The notes under the pieces were generated by a model. The model had not been told where the DNA came from, ran no database searches, and saw only the letters and a program-made list of their open reading frames with translations. A DNA stretch of 64,000 nt from Clostridium formicaceticum. Lineage in GTDB: Bacteria > Bacillota > Clostridia > Peptostreptococcales > Natronincolaceae. The position numbers were made by a program, and so were the translations under genes. Position 1 is the stretch's first letter. Each line of letters begins with the position of its first letter. Location: assembly GCF_001854185.1 (NCBI RefSeq), contig NZ_CP017603.1, forward strand, positions 4,278,001 through 4,342,000, in the 5' to 3' direction. Positions 54,003 through 63,268 of the stretch are shown one piece after another.

Positions 54003-55700
54003 TTATAGCTTTATATCATCTACAGCATTTAACCATGCCTCAATAGGAGGAATGATAGACCTGATACAGCCGTCTTCAAAAGGATTTCTTAAACCTGCTA
54101 ACGCCACAAGCTCTAAAAAGGATTTACTACCTCCTGCTTTACAAAGAGTTAGGTAATACTGCCATGCTTTTTCTTTGTTTTCCTTAGCCATGGTCCAAAA
54201 TTGGAAGGCGCAAACTTGAGCTAAGGTATAATCTATATAGTAGAAAGGATTGCCAAAGATGTGCCCCTGTCTAAACCAAAAACCACCTCTATCTAAGAAG
54301 CTGTTGGCTTCATAGTCTCGATGGGGTAAGTATTTTTTTTCAAGTTCCCGCCACATCCTTTTTCTTTCAGCAGGGCTTGCTTCTGGGTTTTCATATACCC
54401 AATGTTGAAATTCATCTACCAAAACACCGTAGGGAATAAATAATAATGCACCACTTAAATGAGCAAATTTATATTTTGTTACATCTTCTTGAAAGAATAA
54501 ATCCATCCATGGCCATGCGAAAAACTCCATACTCATAGAATGAATTTCACAAGCCTCCAAGGTAGGCCATATATACTCGGGTACTTCGTAGTTTCTGCTG
54601 CAATATACTTGAAAAGCATGACCGGCCTCATGTGTCAGTACATCTACATCCCCCGATGTTCCATTAAAATTGGAGAATATAAAGGGTGACTTATACTTGC
54701 TCAAATAGGTACAGTATCCTCCTCCCGCTTTGCCTTTTTTCGTTACTAAATCTAACAGCTCTTTTTGTAACATATAGTTAAAAAATTCATCGGTTTCTGG
54801 TGATAACGCTTCATACATTTTCTTTCCCTGATCAATAATCCAGTCAGGAGAACCTTTCGGAAAGGCATTTCCTGTTAAAAATTCCAAAGACTCATCATAA
54901 TATTTCAAGCTGTCCAGCTGAAGTCTTTTTACTTGTCTTTCTCTTAGCTTTGTAGCTAATGGAACAACATCTGCTAAAACTTGCTTTCTATAATTAGCCA
55001 CCATTTCTGCATGATAATCGGTTCTCGTAAGCCTTGCATAAGCTAAAGCTACAAAATTTTCATAACCTAGTTTTTTTGCAATGCTGGTACGAACCTTTAC
55101 AAGTCCATCATAGATTGCATCAAATTCTTCCTCTTTTTCCACAAAAAAGCTGCTGAATGCCTCTTGGGCTGCCTTCCTTACACTTCTATCCTTTGATTCC
55201 ATAAAGGGTATCATTTGAGACAGATTTCTTTCTTCTCCTTCAAACATGATTTTTGCTGAAGCCCTTAGTTTTGTATATTGACTTGCAAGTTTATTTTCTC
55301 GTTGAAGGTCTTGAATCACCTCGTCTGAAAAGGTTTTAAGTTGGATTTCAGCTATCCTAAAAAGCTGCTCTCCCCATCGTTCTTCAAGCTGTTTTCTATG
55401 CTTAGAATGTGTCAATGCCTGATGGTACTTATGAATTAAACCCTCATAGACAGGTCTTATCTCATCAATAAAGTCATTTTCCTTCTCATAGTATTCATCC
55501 GTGGTGTCGATGGTATGTCTTATATGTACTAAAGCCTCCATGGTCTCAAATTCACTTCTTAGTGTGTTGATTTTTCTCATAACATAATCTTGAATCGGAA
55601 AAGAACTTGCATTACTAAACTGACTTAATAGGGTTTCAAATTCCTTCTGAAACCTTTCCATATTAGGTCTCTTGTATTGATAATCTTTAAAAGTTAACAT
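54003..55700 (-). CDS. M3 family oligoendopeptidase
   Basis: The 565-residue zinc metallopeptidase has the HExxH site in LTHEAGHAFQ and the third-ligand region EACEIHSMSMEFF. It matches the PepF/M3 group and degrades cytoplasmic peptides. AGGAGG is 6 nt before the ATG. Confidence 0.93.
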   Translation of the reverse strand: MLTFKDYQYKRPNMERFQKEFETLLSQFSNASSFPIQDYVMRKINTLRSEFETMEALVHIRHTIDTTDEYYEKENDFIDEIRPVYEGLIHKYHQALTHSKHRKQLEERWGEQLFRIAEIQLKTFSDEVIQDLQRENKLASQYTKLRASAKIMFEGEERNLSQMIPFMESKDRSVRKAAQEAFSSFFVEKEEEFDAIYDGLVKVRTSIAKKLGYENFVALAYARLTRTDYHAEMVANYRKQVLADVVPLATKLRERQVKRLQLDSLKYYDESLEFLTGNAFPKGSPDWIIDQGKKMYEALSPETDEFFNYMLQKELLDLVTKKGKAGGGYCTYLSKYKSPFIFSNFNGTSGDVDVLTHEAGHAFQVYCSRNYEVPEYIWPTLEACEIHSMSMEFFAWPWMDLFFQEDVTKYKFAHLSGALLFIPYGVLVDEFQHWVYENPEASPAERKRMWRELEKKYLPHRDYEANSFLDRGGFWFRQGHIFGNPFYYIDYTLAQVCAFQFWTMAKENKEKAWQYYLTLCKAGGSKSFLELVALAGLRNPFEDGCIRSIIPPIEAWLNAVDDIKL

Positions 55701-55808
55701 CTATGTCCTCCTATCCTTGTTTATCCTAACACTTCATTTTCTTTGCTACATTTCCCATCTAGAAAACCCTCGAACCATCTCTATGACGCCGTTATTTTTT
55801 TATATGGA

Positions 55809-55844
55809 TATGCACCTATACATTTTAATATGCTAAGGATTAAG
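55809..55844. repeat. half-copy of the dispersed palindromic element
   Basis: TGCACCTATACATTTTAATA and TGCTAAGGATTAAG correspond to the left arm of the element at 38038. It lies just past the gene for the MetH-activation-like protein. Confidence 0.5.
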
Positions 55845-55850
55845 CTTTCC

Positions 55851-56483
55851 CTATAGTTTTTGGCGAAACTGGCAATTCATGCTACTACATTCTTTACAAT
55901 CATGAACCTTTGGAACCAAGGGAAGACTTTTATCAGCCCCATACATAAATGTCATGGATTTTAAAGGATCTAGCATAAAACCTTCTGTAACCCTAGCGGC
56001 AATAGGTCTTCTCTCCCCCTCATTCAACTTCGCAAGGATTTCTTCTTGTAGTTCCAGCGGGATCTCTTTTTGACCCGGCTCTATTTTGCCCGTTAAGCCA
56101 AGAAATCTTTTCTCTGCTTCAATAAATACACTGTTTGCTACTTCATCACTTATAGAAAACAACATCTGATCTGCCATACTATCTAATAATATGCCCTTAA
56201 AGTAGTTTCCTATTTCAAAATAGTACTGTATACGGTCGCTTACTTTGTTATCTATGGAAACAAAGCAATAAACAATATGACTGCAGTTGTTTACCAACTG
56301 GTATGGACCCTCAAAACACCTTTTTTGATATTTATAAACACCTATAGGATCTGCCAGCACCTTTAACTCTCTTAACAAAGCCTCATACTGCTGATAGAGG
56401 GTATCATCAGGTTGACAGTTTATCCTGTCAAAAATCTTTGCTCTGTCTATTTTCCACTGAAAATCTTTTATCATCTGCATCAT
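55851..56483 (-). CDS. protein resembling a stand-alone MetH activation domain
   Basis: This 210-residue soluble protein resembles the cobalamin-dependent methionine synthase activation domain: a helical front, ILLDSMADQMLFSISDEVAN, an ELQEEILAKL segment, TEGFMLDPLKSMTFMYG, and a C-terminal CKECSSMNC cluster. Such stand-alone versions occur in Clostridia beside corrinoid enzymes or alone. No MetH is in the window. It follows the GNAT gene by 24 bp. The family call is by pattern and uncertain. Confidence 0.5.
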   Translation of the reverse strand: MMQMIKDFQWKIDRAKIFDRINCQPDDTLYQQYEALLRELKVLADPIGVYKYQKRCFEGPYQLVNNCSHIVYCFVSIDNKVSDRIQYYFEIGNYFKGILLDSMADQMLFSISDEVANSVFIEAEKRFLGLTGKIEPGQKEIPLELQEEILAKLNEGERRPIAARVTEGFMLDPLKSMTFMYGADKSLPLVPKVHDCKECSSMNCQFRQKL

Positions 56484-56507
56484 TATTTATCAGCATCCTT
56501 TTTTTCG

Positions 56508-57020
56508 TTATTCCTCTATCGGTACTTTAGGTCCTATGAGGTCCAGTTGATAAAAAACAAGGTTAAGCCACTTGCCAAACTTATATCCTGCCTTCTCTAT
56601 TTTTCCAGAAAATCTAAAGCCCAGCTTTTCATGAATTTTTATGCTTTCTTCATTGGCTTCATCAATTCCTGCTACCAGCGTAGCAAATTCTCTTTCATTA
56701 GCGATTTTAATGATTGCCTTCATCAGCGCAGTTCCCACACCCTTGTTCCTGGCATTTCTATCGACATATACAGAGTGCTCAATGGTATACTTATAGGCTG
56801 GCCATGCTCTAAAGGGGCCGAAGGTGGCAAAACCAAGAACTTTTTCGTCTCCTTCAAACACTAAGACAGGATATCCCTCTTCCTTTTTTTTATTATACCA
56901 GATTTTTCTGTCCTCTAGGGAATGGGCCTTGTACTGATAAACTGCTGTAGTATTTATAATCGCATCATTATATATCTCTAAAATATTTTGTAAGTCATCT
57001 TCTGTTGCTTCTCTTATCAT
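56508..57020 (-). CDS. GNAT N-acetyltransferase, phosphinothricin-acetyltransferase-like
   Basis: The 170-residue protein matches the Pat/YwnH group: IREATEDDLQNILEIYNDAI, then SVYVDRNARNKGVGTALM with the acetyl-CoA loop, and IHEKLGFRFSGKIEKAGYKFG. It acetylates amino groups of small amino-acid-like compounds. AAGGAGGA precedes the ATG. Confidence 0.9.
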   Translation of the reverse strand: MIREATEDDLQNILEIYNDAIINTTAVYQYKAHSLEDRKIWYNKKKEEGYPVLVFEGDEKVLGFATFGPFRAWPAYKYTIEHSVYVDRNARNKGVGTALMKAIIKIANEREFATLVAGIDEANEESIKIHEKLGFRFSGKIEKAGYKFGKWLNLVFYQLDLIGPKVPIEE

Positions 57021-57044
57021 CTTTTTTCCTCCTTGTATAAATAA

Positions 57045-57079
57045 AATGCATTGGCTAAGGGTAATTTAACCAACGCATT
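57045..57079 (-). terminator. terminator of cheV
   Basis: A 10-bp stem with one mismatch (57045-57054 / 57070-57079) is followed on the minus strand by TTTTATTTAT. Confidence 0.55.
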
Positions 57080-57131
57080 CAATATTTTATACCAATCTTA
57101 CATATTTTTATTATACTTATTAGATAGTAGA

Positions 57132-58013
57132 TTAAACCGTCTTTTTACGAATATTTCTTACCATATCTACCAATTGATCGATTTCTGGTTTGGTAATTTG
57201 TGCATCCGCCCCGACACTTAAACCTTTATGTTTCAAATCATTGCTGATAATGGAAGAAAACAAAACTACTGGTATATCCTTTAATTTTTCATTGCTTTTT
57301 ATGTTTTTGGTTAAAGTTAAACCATCCATAATCGGCATCTCAATATCAGTAATAACACAATATATTTCATCCTTAGAAACTTTTTCTAAATAAGATAGCG
57401 CTTCTTTACCATTACTAAACTTTTCTACGATTGCTCCAGCTTTAGTAAAAGACTCGTTTACAACTTTTATTAAAAAACTTGAATCCTCGGCTACTACAAG
57501 TTTCTTCCCTTCTAGTCCCTCTATAATCTTTGATTCCTTCAATGCCAATGATGGATCTATATCTGCTAGAATTTTTTCAAAATCTAGTATTAACACCAAG
57601 TCATTTTCTTCAGTTTTAACAATTCCTGTTATAGGTGTCTCATTTTCATTTACAATAATCGATGAAGGGATTTCAATGTCTTCCCAAGAAAGTCTTTTAA
57701 TCCCTACCACTGAACTGACCTCAACAGCAAAGTCACTATTGTTGATATGTATCAAGATGAAAAGTCTTTCATTTAAAGGTTTTTCACAATTCTTCTTTAA
57801 CGACTTAATTAAGTCCATTACCGGTATGACTCTGCCCCTATAATTAATAATTCCCTTAACATTTTTATGAGCATTTGGAATTTTTGTAACCGGCTGAGCT
57901 GTAATGATGCACTCTACCTTCGCCACATTAATTCCTAACAAACTATCTCCTACTTTAAATATAACGATTTCCAATTCATTAATACCGCTCTCTAAAAGTA
58001 TCTCTTGTTTCAA
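57132..58013 (-). CDS. cheV: chemotaxis coupling protein CheV (CheW plus receiver)
   Basis: In this 293-residue protein a CheW domain (about residues 8-155; VKGIINYRGRVIPVMDL) joins a receiver (about 168-290; acidic EDSS, phospho-Asp in VITDIEMP, Lys in ITKPE). CheV links receptors to CheA and allows adaptation. It is encoded divergently to the chemoreceptor that follows. The start is a TTG with AAAGGAGG upstream. Confidence 0.93.
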   Translation of the reverse strand: MKQEILLESGINELEIVIFKVGDSLLGINVAKVECIITAQPVTKIPNAHKNVKGIINYRGRVIPVMDLIKSLKKNCEKPLNERLFILIHINNSDFAVEVSSVVGIKRLSWEDIEIPSSIIVNENETPITGIVKTEENDLVLILDFEKILADIDPSLALKESKIIEGLEGKKLVVAEDSSFLIKVVNESFTKAGAIVEKFSNGKEALSYLEKVSKDEIYCVITDIEMPIMDGLTLTKNIKSNEKLKDIPVVLFSSIISNDLKHKGLSVGADAQITKPEIDQLVDMVRNIRKKTV

Positions 58014-58410
58014 TTTAAAACCTCCTTTTCTGTGGATAATTTATTTTAATAATTTTTATTATACGCTTCTATTTTATGGCTATTGTAGCTCTATTTTATT
58101 ATTTACCCCAAGGACATTCACATAATCACCAATGTACTTATACCAATTTGTTGATCCTCTATGGATTTACAACCTGTTTTCAATGTCTTTATCATAAAAG
58201 TTGCATATTTACAATTCAATAATTATATTCGACATATTTTTTAGAAAACCTTTTTTATCAAAAGGAAATTTTAAAAAGTCTATAGCCTGAGAAGCAAGAA
58301 AAATGCCTATTACTCCTAATACAATCCATTGAACTTTATGAAACATCCTTCTTATGACCTATTTACTTATTTAATTTTTTTAAAATTACGACAAATTTTG
58401 CAATATCTAA
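58014..58410. other. intergenic region between cheV and chemoreceptor
   Basis: This gap holds the cheV promoter region and one possible 45-residue minus-strand frame (described separately). No other feature is evident. Confidence 0.4.
58209..58346 (-). CDS. possible 45-residue single-span membrane protein
   Basis: A minus-strand ATG frame would encode a short start (MFHKVQW), a hydrophobic span (IVLGVIGIFLASQAIDFL) and a basic tail (FDKKGFLKN). The composition looks protein-like. The only ribosome-like bases (AGAAGG) touch the ATG, which weakens the call. I do not recognise a family. Confidence 0.3.
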   Translation of the reverse strand: MFHKVQWIVLGVIGIFLASQAIDFLKFPFDKKGFLKNMSNIIIEL

Positions 58411-58439
58411 TTGAAACAAGTCGACAGAGGTGATATACT
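58411..58439 (+). promoter_or_regulatory. chemoreceptor promoter
   Basis: TTGAAA (58411-58416), a 17-bp spacer and TATACT (58434-58439) face the receptor gene. Confidence 0.65.
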
Positions 58440-58536
58440 TGTAAACACAAGTAAATCTTTTCCATTAATGTAAATTCAAGCAGCAAACAAGGCTTCAAAT
58501 TTCACTTTAAATTCCTATGAATGGAGGTATTGTTAT

Positions 58537-60606
58537 ATGGTAAAAAAATTAATCGTGAAAACCAATAGCTTGTTTAGTAAGATTTTCTTTACATCAATTC
58601 TCTGTATTATTGTACCTATGTTAATTAGCTTTATCTATGCCAGCACATCTTCTACCCGTTCGTTAGAAGATGCGATTGTTAGTACCTTATCCTCTTTAAC
58701 CGCTGAAAAGAAAAATCAAATAGAAATTGCTTTGCAGGGTGAGGTAAAATTGATTGAATCTATGGCAAATCAACCCTTTACTGTAGATACATATCAAGAG
58801 TTTGCAGAAACAAATCAGCTAGATTCCATAAAAGCAGAAAGAATTTCTAACATTATTGAAGCAAGCCGAAAAAATTCAAATGGTCTATATGAAAATGTCT
58901 TCTATACTTGGTATGATGATGCAAAAGTTATAGTGCTGATGGATGCACTAGGTGGAGAATCTATAGGCAGAGAATTAGATACTACTGGATGGCGCCATGG
59001 TTTTCTACGAAACCCAAAGGCTGGTGTAGGAGGCCATAATCTTTCACCTGTGACACAGAGGCCTGTTATCCTAGCAGCTGCTCCTATTTTTACTAAGGAT
59101 TCTCAACAGCTCCTTGGAACTATAGAAAAAGCCTTCGATTTGGAAACAATGACAGAAGGCATTCTTAAAGGAAATTCTAAGCATAACGTGCAAACACTTT
59201 TGATTAATTCATCGGGACTTGTTATTTCATCCGAAGATCAATCACAGGTTCTCAGCTTTGATTTTAGCAAAGAAGAGGGAGACATAAAAGATTTTTATGA
59301 GGAATTAATGGCTAATCCTTCTGGCTATAGTTTCTTTACAATGAATGGCGTTAGAAATATAGCCGCCTATGAGAAAAGTGATTATTTAGATATGTATATT
59401 ATAAGCCTTATGCCTACATCTCAATATCTTTCACAAATCAATGCTCTTAAAAAGGGCTTAAGCATTGTGGTAGTCATCAGCATTATTATAGCTACATTTA
59501 TAACCATGCTGCTTACATCTAGAATTACCAAGCCTATTCGGAAGGCTGTAGAACATATAAAAATCATAGCTACTGGAGATTTTTCCCAAAGTATTCCAGA
59601 GAGATACATGACACTTAAGGATGAAACCGGGACCTTGATGACCTCCATGGATATGATGCAAAAGTCTATTAAAGATATGATTAAAACAATTCTTCAGGAG
59701 TCTAGAAATTTAGAAGATTTCGTTGTTGAAACCAACCATCAATTATTAGAGTTAAATTCGCAGGTAGAAGATGTATCAGCAACAACAGAAGAAATGTCAG
59801 CCGGTATGGAGGAAACTGCAGCTTCAGCAGAAGAAATGAATGCTTCTTCAAATGAACTTGAAAAAGCAGTGGAATCGATTGCCCAAAAGGCACAAGAAGG
59901 GGCTGTAACTTCAAGTGAAATAAGTAAAAGAGCAGAAAATTTGAAAGAAAATGCTGTTACATCTCAAAAGAAAGCAGACGATCTACGCAGAAGTGTAGAT
60001 ACAGGTTTACGGTCAGCTATAGAACAATCAAAGGCAGTTGACACTATTAACTTATTGGCAGAATCTATCTTGCAAATCACAGCACAAACCAATCTCCTTG
60101 CCTTGAATGCTGCAATAGAAGCTGCTAGGGCAGGGGAAGCTGGTAAAGGGTTTGCGGTGGTTGCTGATGAAATTAGAAAGCTTGCAGAGGACTCTAAGAA
60201 GACGGTTAATAAGATTCAAGAGGTTACGAAAACTGTCATCTCCTTGGTAAAAGACCTAACGCAAAACTCTGAAAAGGCATTGGATTTTATCGAAGTAACT
60301 GTACTAAATGACTATAAAGCGATGGTTGATACAGGAGAGCTTTACGCCAAAGATGCTGAATCTATCGAGGATTTAGTTACTGATTTTAGTGGAACTGCAC
60401 AAGAACTAAATGCTTCTATACAAAATATGGGAAGGATCATCAATGAAATATCCATTGCTAATAACGAATCAGCAGCGGGCTCTGAGAATATAGCTGAAAG
60501 AGCATCTATCATTTCTCAAAAAACTAATGAAGTCACAGGGGTTGCAGCTAAGTTAAAAGAAAGCTCCCAACGGTTAAAAAGTGTTGTAGATAGTTTTAAG
60601 ATATAA
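58537..60606 (+). CDS. methyl-accepting chemotaxis protein with double-Cache sensor
   Basis: This 689-residue receptor has membrane segments near residues 12-32 and 305-325. A dCache-type sensor lies between them ([31 protein letters not shown]). HAMP and the signalling coil follow, with the tip [35 protein letters not shown]. By family the sensor binds amino acids or other small organics. It forms a divergent pair with cheV. Confidence 0.93.
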   Translation: MVKKLIVKTNSLFSKIFFTSILCIIVPMLISFIYASTSSTRSLEDAIVSTLSSLTAEKKNQIEIALQGEVKLIESMANQPFTVDTYQEFAETNQLDSIKAERISNIIEASRKNSNGLYENVFYTWYDDAKVIVLMDALGGESIGRELDTTGWRHGFLRNPKAGVGGHNLSPVTQRPVILAAAPIFTKDSQQLLGTIEKAFDLETMTEGILKGNSKHNVQTLLINSSGLVISSEDQSQVLSFDFSKEEGDIKDFYEELMANPSGYSFFTMNGVRNIAAYEKSDYLDMYIISLMPTSQYLSQINALKKGLSIVVVISIIIATFITMLLTSRITKPIRKAVEHIKIIATGDFSQSIPERYMTLKDETGTLMTSMDMMQKSIKDMIKTILQESRNLEDFVVETNHQLLELNSQVEDVSATTEEMSAGMEETAASAEEMNASSNELEKAVESIAQKAQEGAVTSSEISKRAENLKENAVTSQKKADDLRRSVDTGLRSAIEQSKAVDTINLLAESILQITAQTNLLALNAAIEAARAGEAGKGFAVVADEIRKLAEDSKKTVNKIQEVTKTVISLVKDLTQNSEKALDFIEVTVLNDYKAMVDTGELYAKDAESIEDLVTDFSGTAQELNASIQNMGRIINEISIANNESAAGSENIAERASIISQKTNEVTGVAAKLKESSQRLKSVVDSFKI

Positions 60607-60642
60607 GTCTTTCAATAAGGGGTTTTAGTGATTTCATGAAAT

Positions 60643-60687
60643 AAAAGCATCAAAAGAAAGCCCTATGGCCATCCTTTTGATGCTTTT
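60643..60687. terminator. bidirectional terminator after the chemoreceptor
   Basis: A perfect 14-bp stem AAAAGCATCAAAAG / CTTTTGATGCTTTT is followed by T's. It also serves the convergent PLP-GNAT fusion gene. Confidence 0.75.
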
Positions 60688-60703
60688 TTCTATAAGTCTC
60701 ATT

Positions 60704-62089
60704 TTATATCCCGCTTCTAGATTCATGAATCATTCTAAGGTAGGATTTTTTGAATCCCATTTTTTCATACAGTTTAATTGCTCTATTGTTGTTTTGTTCA
60801 ACATGGAGAGAGATGTTTCCATTAGATACCTCTATTGCTTCACTCAGAAGCTGCGTAGCAATACCTCTGCCTTTAATCGTCCTCTTGGTAGCAATATAAC
60901 CTAAATGATAGGTAGGTATAAAGTTCTCAAATCCTGTATGAACAATCACAGCGGTTCCAGCTAATTGGTTATTGTAATAGGCCATCAGTACAAACCCTCT
61001 GTCAAAAGCCGATTGCAATGCTTCTTTGATTTCATACAGAGGGTCCGTATACTCCATTAACCATTCATTCATGAGGTTAACGATTTCATCAACAGACATG
61101 TCTACATCATTTTTTTGAACTCTTCTTACATCTAAGTCTACACGACCATCATCTAATAGAATAACGTGATTTCCCTCTGACAAGTTGCCATTCTTTGCTT
61201 CCTTCATAAATCCTGCCACGGCATAACCATTTTCTGTGCTAAACTTAATATTCTCAATGCTTTTAAATTCGTTTGTATATTTTACTAATTCTTCTTCGCT
61301 TATTCCAGTAATCTTACCATTGGCATCATAGATTGAATCAAGAGCATCTTGGGCAATAGAACTATTAAAGTTTAACAAATGTCTATTATACTTGGTAACT
61401 TTGATTTTTTCATTAGGTAAAGAAATAATTTTTTCGCTATTTTTTTTAAATGATTCATAAATTACATTGCCTTCATTAATTGTACAGCTATACAGCTTAG
61501 GAAGTTTTTTTATACTGTCATTAATCCATAGTTGTCTAAAACCTAAATTAAGGGCAGAAACTGAAAAACCATAACTCATTAGAGAAAACACACTATCTAT
61601 TTCCCCCTTCACCTGTTGATGTAACTCATCCGCTATAAAAGATAATGATGTCATATTGAGGATATTGTTTTCCATTCCCAAACTGGCATTATACCACTTA
61701 TTTTCTTCAGACAGTTTTTTGCTATAGCTAATAGCATCAAACTGTGTTTTACCATATTCAATTACTTCAATATTATCTTTATGAAAAATCTTGTTTTTTG
61801 CTACTTTACTATTAATAGGAAAAACAAAGACACATTTGATATCATAGTATTGAGATATTAATGCTAGAGACTTGGATAGTGCACCATAGGTTCCCACGCA
61901 TAGGGTCCTTTTGTTGATAGAAATAGCATCTTTCACTAATAGATATGCTAGTCGGTCAATCCTTTGTCCTGACGGATTATTTCCCTCAAGTTTTAGGTAA
62001 ATCTTTGAAATACCTAGCTCCTTTTCAAGACTTTCTGCTCTTACCAAAGGGGTTTTACCCACCATGTTGATAATCGTATTTTTATTCAT
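60704..62089 (-). CDS. PLP-fold (threonine synthase/CysK-like) domain fused to GNAT acetyltransferase; PLP lysine missing
   Basis: The first 300 or so residues of this 461-residue protein follow the fold-type II PLP pattern (GKTPLVRAESLEKELG, IYLKLEG, NPSG). Where the Schiff-base Lys should be (NPTGSFKDR in relatives) it reads NPSGQRIDR at residues 38-46, with Ile44 in place of Lys. The last 130 or so residues are a GNAT domain with LGYIATKRTIKGRGIATQLL and NNRAIKLYEKMGFKKS. The PLP part is probably a non-catalytic binding domain and the acetyltransferase active. The start at 62089 has GAGGAGG upstream; a 24-codon extension lacks a site. Confidence 0.8.
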   Translation of the reverse strand: MNKNTIINMVGKTPLVRAESLEKELGISKIYLKLEGNNPSGQRIDRLAYLLVKDAISINKRTLCVGTYGALSKSLALISQYYDIKCVFVFPINSKVAKNKIFHKDNIEVIEYGKTQFDAISYSKKLSEENKWYNASLGMENNILNMTSLSFIADELHQQVKGEIDSVFSLMSYGFSVSALNLGFRQLWINDSIKKLPKLYSCTINEGNVIYESFKKNSEKIISLPNEKIKVTKYNRHLLNFNSSIAQDALDSIYDANGKITGISEEELVKYTNEFKSIENIKFSTENGYAVAGFMKEAKNGNLSEGNHVILLDDGRVDLDVRRVQKNDVDMSVDEIVNLMNEWLMEYTDPLYEIKEALQSAFDRGFVLMAYYNNQLAGTAVIVHTGFENFIPTYHLGYIATKRTIKGRGIATQLLSEAIEVSNGNISLHVEQNNNRAIKLYEKMGFKKSYLRMIHESRSGI

Positions 62090-62221
62090 TTTTACCTCCT
62101 CTTTATTACAAGCAAGAGAACAGATGTATTGCTTTGTAGCCTCCATAAAAGAATTGTACAAAGGGCTGTCACTCCTGCGACTTCTAACACTATAGGTTTC
62201 TAAAATATATTTTGCCTATTT

Positions 62222-62482
62222 CTACCTAGGAATATAATAGTATACATCCCCTATTTTTTCTTTTTTCCCTCTATCCAGCGTTTGATATGATTTATCCCAT
62301 ATTATACCATAACCTAAAATTTGAGGCAATTTTACCCATGGATATGCTTCCATAACCTTGAATTTTAGTACATAAGGTCTCAGTTTTATCCTTAACCTAG
62401 TAAAATTTATAGGCGCATATTCATATAACAAATAGATTGTCTTTCCTTTTGCAGAGATTGAAAATAGGTATAAGATTAGCAC
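62222..62482 (-). CDS. doubtful 86-codon frame overlapping a repeat
   Basis: An open minus-strand frame begins at a GTG without a ribosome site. Its middle overlaps a diverged copy of the dispersed palindrome (62353-62418). The C-terminal part (LPQILGYGIIWDKSYQTL, VYYYIPR) looks protein-like. It may be a remnant of a gene or chance. I do not recognise it. Confidence 0.2.
   Translation of the reverse strand: MLILYLFSISAKGKTIYLLYEYAPINFTRLRIKLRPYVLKFKVMEAYPWVKLPQILGYGIIWDKSYQTLDRGKKEKIGDVYYYIPR
62353..62418. repeat. diverged copy of the dispersed palindromic element
   Basis: AACCTTGAATTTTAGTACAT and, inverted, GCGCCTATAAATTTTACTAG parallel the arms of the element at 38038. The centre has diverged. 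Confidence 0.45.
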
Positions 62483-62488
62483 AAGTCA

Positions 62489-62497
62489 TGATATAAT
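62489..62497 (+). promoter_or_regulatory. extended -10 promoter of trmB
   Basis: TG-A-TATAAT lies 37 bp before the trmB ATG; no clear -35 box is seen. Confidence 0.45.
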
Positions 62498-62533
62498 AAA
62501 CCATATCAAATATAGCTAAGGAGTTTATTCAAA

Positions 62534-63175
62534 ATGAGAAGAAGAAAAAAGCCTGGGGCAAAAGAAAAATTATTAAGTTATGAGGACTATCTATGCAGAG
62601 AACCAGAAAAGTATAAAAGCCATTGGCAGGACTATTTTCATGAACAAAAACCAATTCATGTGGAATTAGGAACAGGGCGAGGCCAATTTATCAGCACCTT
62701 GGCAGAGATGAATCCTCATATTTATTACATAGGCATTGAAATTAAGGAAGAAGTCTTATTAAAGGCTGTAGAAAAGGCAGAAGCCAAAAAATTAAAAAAC
62801 ATCTTATTTCTTTGGTATGATATCAATAAAATTCATGATATCTTTGATGAAGAAGAGTTAAGTAGAATCTATATTAATTTTTGTGATCCTTGGCCCAAAA
62901 AGCGATGGGTAAAGCGTAGACTTACCCATCGGCGCTTTTTACAGAAGTATCAATCCATTTTAATCGAAGAAGGAGAAGTCCATTTTAAAACAGATAACGA
63001 AAAACTTTTTGAGTTCTCTTTAAATGAATTTTCTTACGAAAATTTCCGTTTAAACAATATTACTTTTGATCTGCATCATAGTGAAACAAATGATGGTATT
63101 ACTACAGAATATGAAGATAAATTTTCTGCTATGGGAATGAAAATCTATCGATGTGAAGGGATAAAAAGAAATTGA
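62534..63175 (+). CDS. trmB: tRNA (guanine-N7-)-methyltransferase
   Basis: The 213-residue SAM-dependent enzyme has the TrmB motifs VELGTGRGQFI, YIGIEIKEEVL, INFCDPWPKKRW and HRRFL, ending with TTEYEDKF. It methylates G46 of tRNA. AAGGAG lies 11 nt before the ATG. Confidence 0.95.
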   Translation: MRRRKKPGAKEKLLSYEDYLCREPEKYKSHWQDYFHEQKPIHVELGTGRGQFISTLAEMNPHIYYIGIEIKEEVLLKAVEKAEAKKLKNILFLWYDINKIHDIFDEEELSRIYINFCDPWPKKRWVKRRLTHRRFLQKYQSILIEEGEVHFKTDNEKLFEFSLNEFSYENFRLNNITFDLHHSETNDGITTEYEDKFSAMGMKIYRCEGIKRN

Positions 63176-63268
63176 CATTTTTTACTGCCTATTGTTAAAT
63201 ATAGTTATGTAACGAATTAACAGTTATAATAGCATAAAAGAAATGAACAAGGAAAATGGGGTGAACGC

